Shown in pieces: positions 1-8,424 of a DNA stretch of 15,838 nucleotides (positions are counted from its first letter, which is position 1; each line of letters begins with the position of its first letter). Source of the DNA: Deltaproteobacteria bacterium (GTDB taxonomy: Bacteria; Desulfobacterota; Syntrophia; Syntrophales; UBA2210); contig DSBH01000227.1 in NCBI GenBank assembly GCA_011056825.1, forward strand, positions 1 through 15,838, given 5' to 3'. Position numbers and translations under genes: made by a program. Below the pieces are notes generated by a model. The model did not search any database, was not told where the DNA came from, and saw nothing but the letters and a program-made list of their open reading frames with translations.

Positions 1-2
1 AT

Positions 3-743
3 CAGGAGCTGGCGCCGGACACGGTAATTTCAACCAAAGACGAAGAACAGCGGCTATCAGCTGCGGAGCCAGCTGCGAGCACCGGCCGGCCGGGCGTCGT
101 GGAAAATAACGATGGTGAGGATGAGTATCAGAAACACCTGGAAGCGGTACAGAGTTTCTGCAGTTACCTTGACGAACAGGACTACGTAAAGAAATACGAT
201 GTTACCGAAGGTATCTATTCCAGGATGCTCGCGGTTATCAACAAACTTTCGCGGCACACGCCGTCTCCCGTGGCGGAGACCAGCGATACGATGCGGCTTA
301 CCTCCAACCTGTTTCATTTTTACCGGGTCATGGGAAGAAAAGACACGCTGCTGGCCGCGGAAATTCTACTGAGGGAACGGGACCGAATGGAAGCGATGTT
401 CCCTCATCTTTATGGCTGGTTGATGCTTGACTACAGGCATCCCCGTCCCCGTACAGCGGTTTCTATCGAAACACTCTACGAATATGGCGCCTATTTTCTG
501 ACCAGTCTCGGAGGCCGTTCTTACCTGGCGAGACGGGATTCAAAAATCGGGTTCCTGGTTCGTTATTATTCGTTGCTGGTTGTTGAACAGGCAGACGCGC
601 AACAGAAAAATTATTATGGTGTCGATCTTCTGCCCCACGCGAAAATGCTTGCCGTCGACGCGACGGTTATCAGCGGCCTTGAACAAAAACCGCGTTACGA
701 GGCGAAACTGAAAGAAATCAGGGAAAAATTGCTTACGAGGTGA
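3..743 (+). CDS. Hypothetical protein, 5'-truncated by the window edge
   Basis: The reading frame is open from the first bases of the window to TGA 741-743, so the true start lies upstream. The only internal start near the conserved part is a GTG at 99 with no Shine-Dalgarno sequence. Residues encoded by about 3-120 are rich in Ala, Pro, Gly, Glu and Asp and read like a flexible linker. After it comes a soluble, mostly helical region of about 200 residues with many Tyr, Leu, Arg and Glu residues (for example YDVTEGIYSRML and LYEYGAYFLTSLGGRSYL). It ends in a basic, charged helix (RYEAKLKEIREKLLTR). I see no signal peptide, membrane segment or known catalytic motif and do not recognise the family. 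Its end overlaps the end of the convergent GpsA-like gene by 11 bases. Confidence 0.72.
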   Translation, partial: QELAPDTVISTKDEEQRLSAAEPAASTGRPGVVENNDGEDEYQKHLEAVQSFCSYLDEQDYVKKYDVTEGIYSRMLAVINKLSRHTPSPVAETSDTMRLTSNLFHFYRVMGRKDTLLAAEILLRERDRMEAMFPHLYGWLMLDYRHPRPRTAVSIETLYEYGAYFLTSLGGRSYLARRDSKIGFLVRYYSLLVVEQADAQQKNYYGVDLLPHAKMLAVDATVISGLEQKPRYEAKLKEIREKLLTR

Positions 744-1947
744 AGCGGGACAGGACGCCCCGGTTCCGACGGTACCAGAACTTCGGCATGACGTGATAAA
801 GCGCCCGCGAAAGGGGACCGATATATTCTCTTTTGCGGAGGTCGAACTGGCAGGCCTGGATGATCTGTTCGCGGATCTCCTGTTTGGTTTCCCCCTCGTT
901 GAAAATCCGGTAGGTGCTTCGGAAGAGGGGACTGTACATATTTTTCTTTTCCAGATAACGGTGAACGTTCCTGATGGTATTGGGACCTTCCGGCGTTCCG
1001 TCGATTTTTTTCAGGACGTTCATGTTGGTCTCGATCGGATTTCCGTTATAACACTCGTAAAAAAATTTGCCGTAGCGGTAATTCTTGCTTGCCATCGAGG
1101 ATATCGTCACGTACATGTCGCCTACCCCCGCCTGGCTGTAGAATGCCTGGAAGCTGCCTCCCAGGATTCTTGACAGAGCCCTGGTCTCGACGCCGGCCCG
1201 GGCAAAAATCGTACCCCCGATTGAGCGGCCGAGATCGATCTGGTCGATGGCGCCCTTCAGGTTCGCCACGATATTCTTGAGTGCGCCGCAGGCTTCAACG
1301 CCCACAGGATCGAAGTTATAAAAGCAGCTTATTTCCCGCCGGTTCTGCCTCAGTAATTTTTGAACCATGAGAGACGGTGCTTTTCTGCCGGCGACCGACA
1401 GGCAGACGGGGTTTCCCTGGGCGATATCGATATCGAAGAAGGGACCGCCGACACACACAAGGTCGTATTTTTGCTTGAGGTCGAAAAAATGATTGTGAAT
1501 CAACTGCGACGGCGTGATCAGCTCGCGGGTTTTTTCGTCCGAGGCGAGTCCCTTGATCGGCGAAATGAAACAGGTTGATCCGGATTTTCTCGCTATCAGG
1601 GGGCGCAGGTAGTTCAGTATTTCCGGAAGCCTGGGCATGGTGACAGAGAGAATAATAAAATCATTTTCCTGCACGAGCCGTTCGAGGTTGTTGGTGGCCG
1701 TCACCAGGTTCGGCAAACGGGGGACCTCGCCTGACCGTCCGGGCATGTCGGCAAGGCTCTGTGTGAAATGGCGAGGATTAAGGTGTTCCGTATTGATGGC
1801 ATGGCACAGGTCCGTGTCGTGATGGAAAAGCATGACTTTTTTCCCGTCTCGCCCGAACTTGTAGGCAAAAGCCGTTCCCAATCGTCCCGGGCCTATAATG
1901 CCGATGTTTGACGGGTCAAGATTTTTCATGACAGCCTGAAAAGACAT
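733..1947 (-). CDS. NAD(P)-dependent glycerol-3-phosphate dehydrogenase (GpsA) family protein, divergent
   Basis: Family members reduce dihydroxyacetone phosphate to sn-glycerol 3-phosphate for phospholipid synthesis in the cytosol. The 404-residue protein has an N-terminal Rossmann loop GIIGPGRLGTAFA (about 16-28). It also has the family's lysine blocks: SPIKGL (Lys132) and GVEACGALKN (Lys224, expected catalytic base). GVGDMYVTISS with SKNYRYG (about 274-293) matches the usual GLGDLVLT / SRNRRFG region. It is longer than typical GpsA (about 335 residues) because of a basic C-terminal tail of about 50 residues. ATG 1947 is chosen because AGGGA lies 10 bases upstream. A GTG at 2013 in the same frame would overlap the stop of the upstream acyl-CoA synthetase gene by 4 bases but has no ribosome site; ATG 1929 is also possible. 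The key lysines argue for an active enzyme, but the divergence leaves the substrate open. Confidence 0.85.
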   Translation of the reverse strand: MSFQAVMKNLDPSNIGIIGPGRLGTAFAYKFGRDGKKVMLFHHDTDLCHAINTEHLNPRHFTQSLADMPGRSGEVPRLPNLVTATNNLERLVQENDFIILSVTMPRLPEILNYLRPLIARKSGSTCFISPIKGLASDEKTRELITPSQLIHNHFFDLKQKYDLVCVGGPFFDIDIAQGNPVCLSVAGRKAPSLMVQKLLRQNRREISCFYNFDPVGVEACGALKNIVANLKGAIDQIDLGRSIGGTIFARAGVETRALSRILGGSFQAFYSQAGVGDMYVTISSMASKNYRYGKFFYECYNGNPIETNMNVLKKIDGTPEGPNTIRNVHRYLEKKNMYSPLFRSTYRIFNEGETKQEIREQIIQACQFDLRKREYIGPLSRALYHVMPKFWYRRNRGVLSRFTS

Positions 1948-2009
1948 TGTAATGTTTTCCCTGTCCGGAACCGTGTTCCGGGGCTTTCGGGAAAATATTC
2001 CCGGTGAAA

Positions 2010-3431
2010 TCACTGCCGTGCGCGCGAAATATTATTCCTGCGCTCGAGCCAGGTAAAATAGGCTTGCAGGACGTACACGGTGTCCTGGATATTACGATAC
2101 ACGGGAAATCCCGCCTGTCTGATGGTGTTGTAGGTGGCGATGCGCACCCGCTCAATATCGACATTATCCTCGGTAAAATTCGCCAGAATGGGTATGACGG
2201 TCTTCTTGACGTCCCGCGCCATGTCAAGGATGGTTTGCTCACTGTTTTTCACGTTGAGAAAAAGTTCGACCGCGGCGATGTAGTCAACAGAGAAGTACGG
2301 TACGATAACATCAATGCCGTCATCGTCGTCGAGCGCCTTCATGGTGTGGGCCATGACGGCGAGATCGAAACCGTACGCGCCCAGGTCTACGGGATTGACC
2401 GTCGAGGTGTTTACATCTTTTATTTTTTCGAGGATTTTTTTCTGCGTTCGATCCTGGAGTTCGGGCATTTCAAGCCCGGCTCTCACGGCTATATCGGAAA
2501 AAAGAACGGACATGCCGCCACCGGCTCCGAGAAAGCCGACACGCCTGCCGGAGGGGACCCGCCTTGTTGTTCCCAGCATGACCAGGTCCATCATGTGATC
2601 GAAATTTTCCACGAGGATGGCGCCGTGTTGACGGGCGGCTGCCGACCAGATCGTGTAATTCGACGCCATGGCGCCCGTGTGGCTGGAGGCCGCTTTGAAG
2701 CCCTGACTTGTCTTGCCGCCTTTGAGGATGATAACGGGCTTTTTCTCTGTGGTTCTCTTCAGGGCGGCGAGAAACTTCTCCGTATCCTTGATGTCCTCGA
2801 TGTAGCACGCGATAAGTCTGATAGTGTCGTCGTCGGCGAAGTAATCAAGAAAGTCTTCGACCCGTATGTCTATCTGGTTTCCGTAGGACACCACTTTGTT
2901 GATCCATATTTTCCTCGTCATCGCGAGGCTCATGAAGTTCCCGGTGATTCCGCCGGACTGGCCGAGAAACGCGACCGAGCCGGGCGACTGTTCCTGGGGA
3001 AGATAGCCATAATTTATTTTCGATTCGGTGCAGTGCACGCCGACGCAGTTGGGACCGATGATCCGCACGCCTCCCTTATGTGCTTCCCGTACCAGTTCTT
3101 CTTCCAGTTCCCGGTTTCCCGATTCCCCGAATCCGGAAGTAAAAAAGTGAACGAACTTGAATTTTTTGCGCGCGGCTGCCCGAATAATGTCGATGGACTG
3201 TCCGACCGGGGCGGCGACGATTGTCAGGTCGATTCCATCGGGAAGCTCGTCTATGGAAGAAAAAGCGGGCGTTCCGTTGATTTCCTTGTGCTTGGGGTTT
3301 ACGGGATACAGAGCGCCCCGGTACCCGGCGCCCTGTATGGTGTGAAAGTAGGGGATCTTCCCGCCTCCGAGAGACGCGGATGCGCCGATAACAGCTACAC
3401 TTTCAGGATAAAAAAGTCTGTCAAGATCCAT
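2010..3431 (-). CDS. ADP-forming acyl-CoA synthetase alpha-type subunit (CoA-binding / succinyl-CoA ligase-like)
   Basis: The 473-residue protein matches the alpha half of NDP-forming acyl-CoA synthetases, which interconvert acyl-CoA + ADP + Pi with acid + CoA + ATP. The N-terminal CoA-binding Rossmann domain begins at SVAVIGAS (11-18). IIGPNCVG (124-131) and FLGQSGG (155-161) follow in the central domain. ASSHTGAMA carries the expected phospho-accepting histidine, His251. Two succinyl-CoA-ligase-like domains fill the rest. The ATG at 3431 is chosen because AAGGAG lies 10 bases upstream; 15 extra in-frame codons upstream (to 3476) lack support. There is no ATP-grasp beta domain in the protein or beside it, so the partner must be encoded elsewhere or the protein may not act as a full synthetase. 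It probably shares a transcript with the GpsA-like gene downstream. The acyl substrate cannot be told from sequence. Confidence 0.9.
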   Translation of the reverse strand: MDLDRLFYPESVAVIGASASLGGGKIPYFHTIQGAGYRGALYPVNPKHKEINGTPAFSSIDELPDGIDLTIVAAPVGQSIDIIRAAARKKFKFVHFFTSGFGESGNRELEEELVREAHKGGVRIIGPNCVGVHCTESKINYGYLPQEQSPGSVAFLGQSGGITGNFMSLAMTRKIWINKVVSYGNQIDIRVEDFLDYFADDDTIRLIACYIEDIKDTEKFLAALKRTTEKKPVIILKGGKTSQGFKAASSHTGAMASNYTIWSAAARQHGAILVENFDHMMDLVMLGTTRRVPSGRRVGFLGAGGGMSVLFSDIAVRAGLEMPELQDRTQKKILEKIKDVNTSTVNPVDLGAYGFDLAVMAHTMKALDDDDGIDVIVPYFSVDYIAAVELFLNVKNSEQTILDMARDVKKTVIPILANFTEDNVDIERVRIATYNTIRQAGFPVYRNIQDTVYVLQAYFTWLERRNNISRARQ

Positions 3432-3504
3432 CTTATGTCGACTCCTTGAATGTTGCAGAAGATTCCTACGAACCATTGCAGGGTCAGATCAGTGCTGCGT
3501 TCCT

Positions 3505-3532
3505 TATCTATCAGAACAATCTTGATAGTCAA
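3505..3532 (-). promoter_or_regulatory. Possible promoter for the acyl-CoA synthetase / GpsA-like pair
   Basis: Read on the minus strand, TTGACT (3532-3527) is followed after 16 bases by TAGATA (3510-3505). The -35 box is good and the -10 box poor. A short inverted repeat (CTATCA 3508-3513 and TGATAG 3523-3528) lies within it and could be an operator. Confidence 0.28.
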
Positions 3533-3603
3533 CCGAAAACTCTGAAAAATGATTCGCGAAGATCGGCGGAAACAATACAAGGTATGGAATTTGTATTATT
3601 ATT

Positions 3604-3632
3604 TTGACATAGACATGTAAATGCTCTACAAG
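3604..3632 (+). promoter_or_regulatory. Probable sigma70-type promoter for efp-epmA
   Basis: A perfect -35 box TTGACA (3604-3609) is followed after 17 bases by TACAAG (3627-3632), a 4/6 match to the -10 consensus. The start of transcription would be near 3640, leaving a leader of about 60 bases before efp. Confidence 0.45.
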
Positions 3633-3702
3633 GGACCAGCCGACCGGGTGTCATAGCGGTCCGTGAAAAGGCCGACTTACAAGAGATGGAGAATTACTGT
3701 TT

Positions 3703-4266
3703 ATGTATGAAGCGAGCGACCTGAGAAAAAACCTGAAAATTCAGATCGACGGAGAACCTTACGTGGTGACCGATTTCCAATTCGTCAAGCCGGGGAAAGG
3801 CCAGGCCCTGTATCGGTGCAAGCTTAAAAACATGATCACCGGGTCGCAGTTCGAGCGAACCTTTCGCTCCGTGGACTCTTTTGACGAGGCCGATCTTCAG
3901 GAAAAAAAGATGCAGTATCTTTACAGTGAAGAGAACAAATATTGTTTCATGGATAATGAAACGTTCGAACAGGTGTACCTGACGGCGGGCCAGGTGGCCG
4001 AAGCGGCCGATTTTATGGTTGAGAACGTGGATGTGGATATCCTTTTCTTCGGAGACAAACCCCTGGGAATTACCCTGCCGAACTTCGTCGATCTCACCGT
4101 TACCAAGGCGGACCCGTGGGTAAAGGGCGACACGGCCGCGGGCAACGCCAAGCCCGTCGTCGTGGAAACGGGATACCAGCTCCAGGCGCCCCCGTTCGTT
4201 GAAGAAGGCGAGAAAATCAGGATCGACACCAGGACGGGGCAATACGTTACCCGTATCAAGGACTAG
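3703..4266 (+). CDS. efp: Elongation factor P
   Basis: EF-P binds the ribosome between the P and E sites and rescues stalling at consecutive prolines. The 187-residue length is standard for the family. The N-terminal KOW-like domain carries the modification loop VKPGKGQA, with Lys32 in the place of the lysine that is beta-lysylated in Escherichia coli. Two OB-fold domains follow, and the C-terminal GYQLQAPPFVEEGEKIRIDT block is the classic EF-P signature. A GGAG (3688-3691) lies 11 bases before the ATG. The next gene, 8 bases downstream, is the EF-P lysyl ligase epmA, which agrees with a lysine rather than a rhamnosylated arginine at this site. The aminomutase EpmB, needed to make (R)-beta-lysine, is not in the window. 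Confidence 0.97.
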   Translation: MYEASDLRKNLKIQIDGEPYVVTDFQFVKPGKGQALYRCKLKNMITGSQFERTFRSVDSFDEADLQEKKMQYLYSEENKYCFMDNETFEQVYLTAGQVAEAADFMVENVDVDILFFGDKPLGITLPNFVDLTVTKADPWVKGDTAAGNAKPVVVETGYQLQAPPFVEEGEKIRIDTRTGQYVTRIKD

Positions 4267-4274
4267 CATTCCCG

Positions 4275-5201
4275 ATGGACGAACAGTGGCGACTGGCGCG
4301 GAAAAGCGAAGCCCTGAGAATCCGCTCCGCCGTGATTCAGGCTGTTCGCCTTTTTTTCATTGATCGCGACTTTCTGGAAGTGGAAACGCCGCTTCGAATT
4401 CCCGAGATCGCCCCCGAGGCGCACATCGAAGCGCCGGCCTCTGAAAACTGGTATCTCCAGACATCACCGGAACTCTGCATGAAACGTCTCCTGGCGGCCG
4501 GTTACCCACGATTGTTTCAGGTTGCCAGGTGTTTCCGAAAAAATGAGCGGGGACAACTTCATCTTCCCGAATTCACCATGCTCGAGTGGTACGAAAAGGG
4601 GGCCTGTTACCTGGACCTCATGGAGCGCTGTGAAGATTTGATAGGGTTCATAGCGGAGAAACTGGATCGGGGAGACGTTCTTGTCACGGCCGAAGGCCGG
4701 CGGATTTCGCTGGAGAAACCCTGGGAGCGTCTGTCCGTCACGGAGGCATTCCGCCGCTACACTTCCCTGACGCCCGAAGAGGCCGTTGCGCGGGATCGTT
4801 TCGACGAGGTCATCGGTTTCGAAATAGAACCGAACCTGGGACGCGGCAGGCCCACTTTTCTCTATGATTACCCCGTGAGCCTGGGTTCGCTGGCTCGGTT
4901 AAAGCGGGACGATCTATCTGTTGCGGAACGGTTCGAGCTTTACCTGGACGGGATTGAACTGGCGAACGCCTTTTCTGAACTGAACGACGAGGTTGAGCAG
5001 GGGCGGCGTTTCGAAAAGGAGCAGCAGCGGCGCTCCACCGCCGGCGTAACTGTTTACCGGGAGCCGGAACGATTTCTTGCCGCGCTGCCGCTTCTCCCCG
5101 ATTCTGCGGGTATCGCGTTGGGCCTTGACCGGCTGGTTATGCTGTTCGCGGGATCATCTCGCATCGACGACGTTGTCGCCTTTACGCCGGAGATGCTTTA
5201 A
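4275..5201 (+). CDS. epmA: EF-P-(R)-beta-lysine ligase (GenX/PoxA/YjeA type)
   Basis: EpmA is a lysyl-tRNA synthetase paralogue that activates (R)-beta-lysine as an adenylate and joins it to the EF-P lysine. At 308 residues it has only the class II catalytic domain and lacks the N-terminal anticodon-binding OB domain of LysRS, as expected for EpmA (about 325 residues in E. coli). Motif 1 is at FLEVETPLRIP (33-43). Motif 2 is FQVARCFRKNERG (81-93) followed by LPEFTMLEWYE (97-107). Motif 3 is GIALGLDRL (279-287). It starts 8 bases after efp, with AAGGA at the end of efp as a distant ribosome site. The direct efp-epmA pairing is strong support for substrate and partner. Confidence 0.94.
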   Translation: MDEQWRLARKSEALRIRSAVIQAVRLFFIDRDFLEVETPLRIPEIAPEAHIEAPASENWYLQTSPELCMKRLLAAGYPRLFQVARCFRKNERGQLHLPEFTMLEWYEKGACYLDLMERCEDLIGFIAEKLDRGDVLVTAEGRRISLEKPWERLSVTEAFRRYTSLTPEEAVARDRFDEVIGFEIEPNLGRGRPTFLYDYPVSLGSLARLKRDDLSVAERFELYLDGIELANAFSELNDEVEQGRRFEKEQQRRSTAGVTVYREPERFLAALPLLPDSAGIALGLDRLVMLFAGSSRIDDVVAFTPEML

Positions 5202-5245
5202 AAATAATCATGCTGACGGAATGACGGATTGAGGCGGATAAGATG

Positions 5246-6025
5246 CTATTTCCGCGATACTTCTTCCAGTGCCAGTACAGCGGCGCCGATGGCGCCGTTC
5301 ACTTGGGCCCGGGGGGACACTTCGATGGGCATTTCCAGTTTTCTTTCAAGAGCTTTTACGACGCCCACGTTCCGGGCGACGCCGCCGGTCATCATGAGAG
5401 GGGGGCGAACACCGGCCCGGTGGGCGAGGGTGGCGACCCGCGCGGCCACGGATTCATGAATGCCGGCGATAATGTCTTCCCGCATCTCCCCTTTTGCGAT
5501 AAGCGATATCACTTCAGACTCGGCGAAAACGGTACAGATGCTGCTGATCCGCGAAGGCTTGCTCGAGCGAAGCGACAGGGGACCGAATTCATCAAGGTCC
5601 ACTTCCAGCGCCCGCGCCATGACTTCGAGAAACCGGCCAGTACCGGCGGCGCACTTGTCGTTCATGGCGAAATCTTTTGTCTTTCCCAACTCGTCGATCA
5701 CCAGGGCTTTGCTGTCCTGACCTCCCACGTCGACGACGGACCGCACGTCGGGGTTGAGATAATGTGCGCCGGCCCCGTGACAGATGATTTCAGTCAGAGT
5801 TTTTCCGCCGAAATCGGCGCTGTTGCGCCCGTAGCCTGTTGCAACGACGGCTGCTAAATCGGCCGACCGGAGCGAGTATTCCCGAAGCAGTTCGTCCAAA
5901 ACCCGTCGTCCCGCCTCTGATGGATTGTACCCCGTGAGAATAATCTTAGTTCCAATGATGCCGTTTTCATTGATAACGGCCGCTTTTGTCGTAATTGACC
6001 CTATGTCAATGCCCGCGGTATACAC
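5246..6025 (-). CDS. ATP-dependent acyl-CoA dehydratase/reductase activase (HgdC/BcrA/BadF family)
   Basis: These ASKHA-fold ATPases use ATP hydrolysis to drive one electron at very low potential into a partner enzyme, enabling ketyl-radical dehydration or aromatic-ring reduction. The 259-residue protein has phosphate loops GIDIGSITTKAAV (5-17) and VVDVGGQDSKALV (97-109). Cys125 (NDKCAAGTGRF) and Cys164 (ISSICTVFAES) are the pair that, one set per monomer, holds the [4Fe-4S] cluster between the two subunits. MMTGGVARN (211-219) is the adenosine-binding stretch. The length fits the homodimeric HgdC type. Translation starts at GTG 6025, preceded by a GGGGGA ribosome site. It is the last gene of a three-gene operon, 20 bases after the BcrB-like gene. 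Confidence 0.94.
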   Translation of the reverse strand: MYTAGIDIGSITTKAAVINENGIIGTKIILTGYNPSEAGRRVLDELLREYSLRSADLAAVVATGYGRNSADFGGKTLTEIICHGAGAHYLNPDVRSVVDVGGQDSKALVIDELGKTKDFAMNDKCAAGTGRFLEVMARALEVDLDEFGPLSLRSSKPSRISSICTVFAESEVISLIAKGEMREDIIAGIHESVAARVATLAHRAGVRPPLMMTGGVARNVGVVKALERKLEMPIEVSPRAQVNGAIGAAVLALEEVSRK

Positions 6026-6045
6026 GGTTACTTTCCCCCTTCCCG

Positions 6046-7284
6046 TCAGGCCCGATTTCTGATCAGTTCCATGAAAGCATCGATTCTTGTTTCGGTCTGG
6101 GCTTCCGAAAAACTGCGCTCGTCGACCATGTGCGACTCGATCAAAAGGCAGGGGATGCCCAGGCGTTCCCGGACCATGCGCTGTATGTCATACTGGCCGA
6201 AGGAATAGGGCTTGCAGCTTCTATTTGAGTGCATAACCAGGCCATCCACGGAATATTTTTCCGCCATTTCGATGATGGTGTCCGCCATCTGGTCCACGCC
6301 GATATTGAGATACATGCGCGTGTATCCCTCGGCCATGGAATCGAGAAAATTTCCATCCTCGATGTAGCGCAATGACCTGCACCAGGCGGTATTATAGGTG
6401 TCCGCCACGAGGGCGGCGTCATGGGCGGCGAATTTGTTCGACAGCCATTTGAGGCGGTACCAGATGGGAAGATTGTCCCACAGAAGCCGGTAGTGTTCGT
6501 TGGGAACGGCTCCTATTCCTTTTGCCACGCGGTCTTTCATTTCAGCGAGTAAGTCGCGGTAATAGTCGACGGCAACCTGGGTGCCCCGCAGGGTGACGAT
6601 GAGGGCCAGGTGATAAAAACCGTCAAAGGCCGTAAGAGGCGACGGCCTCGAGGCTGCAGTGTCCAGGACGGCCTGCCAGTATCGCTGGCCTTCCAGGGAC
6701 AGCTTACCCACGTGGTCCATTCGGTCGTAGTCAAGTTTTTTCCCTGTTACCTGCTCCAGGAACGCCACGTACTCGAGCACCTGCTGTTTGACGTAGCGTT
6801 TCGATTCTTCATGATAGTCGGTGTGGCACATGGGAGTGTCGAAGATGAACAGCGGAACGTCGAAGTAGCGGGCCAGCACTTCGTACCACTTCATGACCGT
6901 ACCGCAGATGTTGTTACAGGCCACGAGCATGTCGGGACGGGGAAGACCGCCGATGGGACCGCCGTTCGTCACGGAGGAGGCGATATCGGATCGGGCGTAC
7001 GAACAGAGATCTCCGCTGTAGCCCATCGCCTCTGCCTGTTCGCAGAGGGCGCCTCCCATCTTGGAAGCCCCGATCATGGCGCCGTGATTTTCAGGATAAA
7101 CGGGAATAATATCCATGGCGATCAGCGGCTCTACGGGACCGCCGCTGGTTATCCACGCGACCTGTTTCCCCGAATCCGCGGCCGTCTTCGCCTCAATGTA
7201 ATAGCCGGTCATGATCTCTTTCATTTTCGCGTCCATGGCTATGGGCGGTGACTGGATTCCACGAGTTTTTTTATCGTCGGTCAT
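6046..7284 (-). CDS. 2-hydroxyacyl-CoA dehydratase / benzoyl-CoA reductase BcrB-like subunit
   Basis: The 412-residue protein belongs to the HgdB/BcrB fold family, whose members hold a [4Fe-4S] cluster and react with an acyl-CoA after single-electron activation. Recognisable blocks are PVYPENHGAM (61-70), GYSGDLCSYARSD (88-100), LPRPDMLVACNNICGTV (114-130) and SNRSCKPYSFGQYDIQ (353-368). Cys94, Cys127 and Cys357 are the likely cluster ligands by comparison with the family; Cys123 and Cys153 lie close by. The sequence resembles the BcrB/BadE side more than HgdB itself. The ATG follows an AAGGAG by 8 bases. It lies 18 bases after the BcrC-like gene and 20 before the activase gene, so the three should be co-translated. 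Substrate unknown: benzoyl-CoA, another cyclic acyl-CoA, or a 2-hydroxyacyl-CoA. Confidence 0.9.
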   Translation of the reverse strand: MTDDKKTRGIQSPPIAMDAKMKEIMTGYYIEAKTAADSGKQVAWITSGGPVEPLIAMDIIPVYPENHGAMIGASKMGGALCEQAEAMGYSGDLCSYARSDIASSVTNGGPIGGLPRPDMLVACNNICGTVMKWYEVLARYFDVPLFIFDTPMCHTDYHEESKRYVKQQVLEYVAFLEQVTGKKLDYDRMDHVGKLSLEGQRYWQAVLDTAASRPSPLTAFDGFYHLALIVTLRGTQVAVDYYRDLLAEMKDRVAKGIGAVPNEHYRLLWDNLPIWYRLKWLSNKFAAHDAALVADTYNTAWCRSLRYIEDGNFLDSMAEGYTRMYLNIGVDQMADTIIEMAEKYSVDGLVMHSNRSCKPYSFGQYDIQRMVRERLGIPCLLIESHMVDERSFSEAQTETRIDAFMELIRNRA

Positions 7285-7302
7285 GAGAGACTCCTTAATT
7301 AT

Positions 7303-8424
7303 TCAGAGCGTGTAGATAAAAGTTTCAAGTCTGGTCGTGAGCTGGCCCTCCGGTGGAAGGCTGTCCTCGACCTCGATCAGCGTGACGGGGATATTTTTTG
7401 CCTCGAGGTATTCCTTGAGATAGGGATAATCGAAGGCGTGGGGATCACAGAACTTGAGCAGAAAAAATATTATTCCCTGCACTCCATGTTCTTCGGCCAT
7501 CGACGCGAGCGCTTCAGCCCGGGCCGTATTGGACAGGTGTTTTGATGGACAGGGACGACGTTCGAAATATCTTCGGGCAATCGCCTTCACAGGATCTCCC
7601 GAGGGATCGATGAATCCGTCGAAAGCACGCGATCCCGTGCACAGATCATCCCATACAACCACGCCGCCTAAATTTTCCACCATGGAGTAGAAATCGGGAT
7701 GATCGCAGAGGCTGCCCGCCACGAGAAGACGTTTTCTGTCGTCGGTTGCTCCGGTTCGGTAACGTCCCGACTCGATTTCTTCGAGAAGACGCGAGAGACG
7801 ACCGGGAAGTTCATCCCGGTTAAGTATCATCGAGGCCTTTACAATCGACGAAACGCGGCTTCCCGATATACAGCCCGGATCGCGCGATCGCATGCGGTAC
7901 AGATCGTCGAGCCTTTTTCTGGCGGTGTTGAAGGTTTCGATGGATCGTGCCAGGGCCGCGTCGTCGATTTTCGATCCGGACCACGCTTCCAGTTCACGTT
8001 TGAACCGTTGCAGGGTATCTTCGAGGTATTCACGGGCAAAACCGGCGTCGAGTCGAACCGGGTGAACCACGTCGGCGAAGAAATCGAAGGGCGTATTAAG
8101 ACGCCAGATATCCGACAGGCGTTGAATGGTGTCACAGGTATGGGGGAAAACGGCGCCGTCGAGAAACTCGAGTGTTCCGTCAAGGGCGGTTTCAAGTACG
8201 CCCCGCGCCAGTGAACAGCAATAAGCCTGCAGATGACTGTCAGCGTGAAGCGTGGATTCAAGCGTGCCGAAGAGGCGAAGTGGATGCACGCCCGCAGCAT
8301 GAATGATCTCTTCAGGGGCGTAGGAACAGAGGTACCCCAGAACAGGGGTTCCTCCGGCCTTGATCCCGGCGCCATAGCGTTCAGGCTGATCAGCGGCCTC
8401 GAGGAAATGGTCAAGTTCGTTCAT
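7303..8424 (-). CDS. 2-hydroxyacyl-CoA dehydratase / benzoyl-CoA reductase BcrC-like subunit
   Basis: The 373-residue protein is a second member of the HgdB/BcrC family and presumably pairs with the BcrB-like protein. Conserved stretches are PVLGYLCSYAPEEIIHAAG (27-45), HLQAYCCSLARG (64-75), VFPHTCDTIQRLSDIWR (92-108) and LKFCDPHAFDYP (323-334). Cys33, Cys70, Cys97 and Cys326 are candidate [4Fe-4S] ligands; which three serve cannot be told by eye. ATG 8424 is chosen because GAGAAAGGAG ends 7 bases before it and the family match begins there. The frame stays open for 74 codons upstream, but that stretch is Cys-, Arg- and Ser-rich with no family likeness. It is the first gene of the operon. Confidence 0.87.
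   Translation of the reverse strand: MNELDHFLEAADQPERYGAGIKAGGTPVLGYLCSYAPEEIIHAAGVHPLRLFGTLESTLHADSHLQAYCCSLARGVLETALDGTLEFLDGAVFPHTCDTIQRLSDIWRLNTPFDFFADVVHPVRLDAGFAREYLEDTLQRFKRELEAWSGSKIDDAALARSIETFNTARKRLDDLYRMRSRDPGCISGSRVSSIVKASMILNRDELPGRLSRLLEEIESGRYRTGATDDRKRLLVAGSLCDHPDFYSMVENLGGVVVWDDLCTGSRAFDGFIDPSGDPVKAIARRYFERRPCPSKHLSNTARAEALASMAEEHGVQGIIFFLLKFCDPHAFDYPYLKEYLEAKNIPVTLIEVEDSLPPEGQLTTRLETFIYTL

Noticed and set aside
2004..3449. Long plus-strand open frame of 481 codons
   Set aside because: It lies wholly antisense to the acyl-CoA synthetase gene, which has clear domains and a ribosome site; the antisense translation has no family likeness. GC-rich genes often give such mirror frames.
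5202..5245. Bidirectional terminator between epmA and the activase gene
   Set aside because: No stable hairpin with a T-run can be drawn in these 44 bases.
5243..5857. Plus-strand 204-codon frame opposite the activase gene
   Set aside because: Mirror of the activase, whose cluster cysteines and ATP loops are unmistakable.
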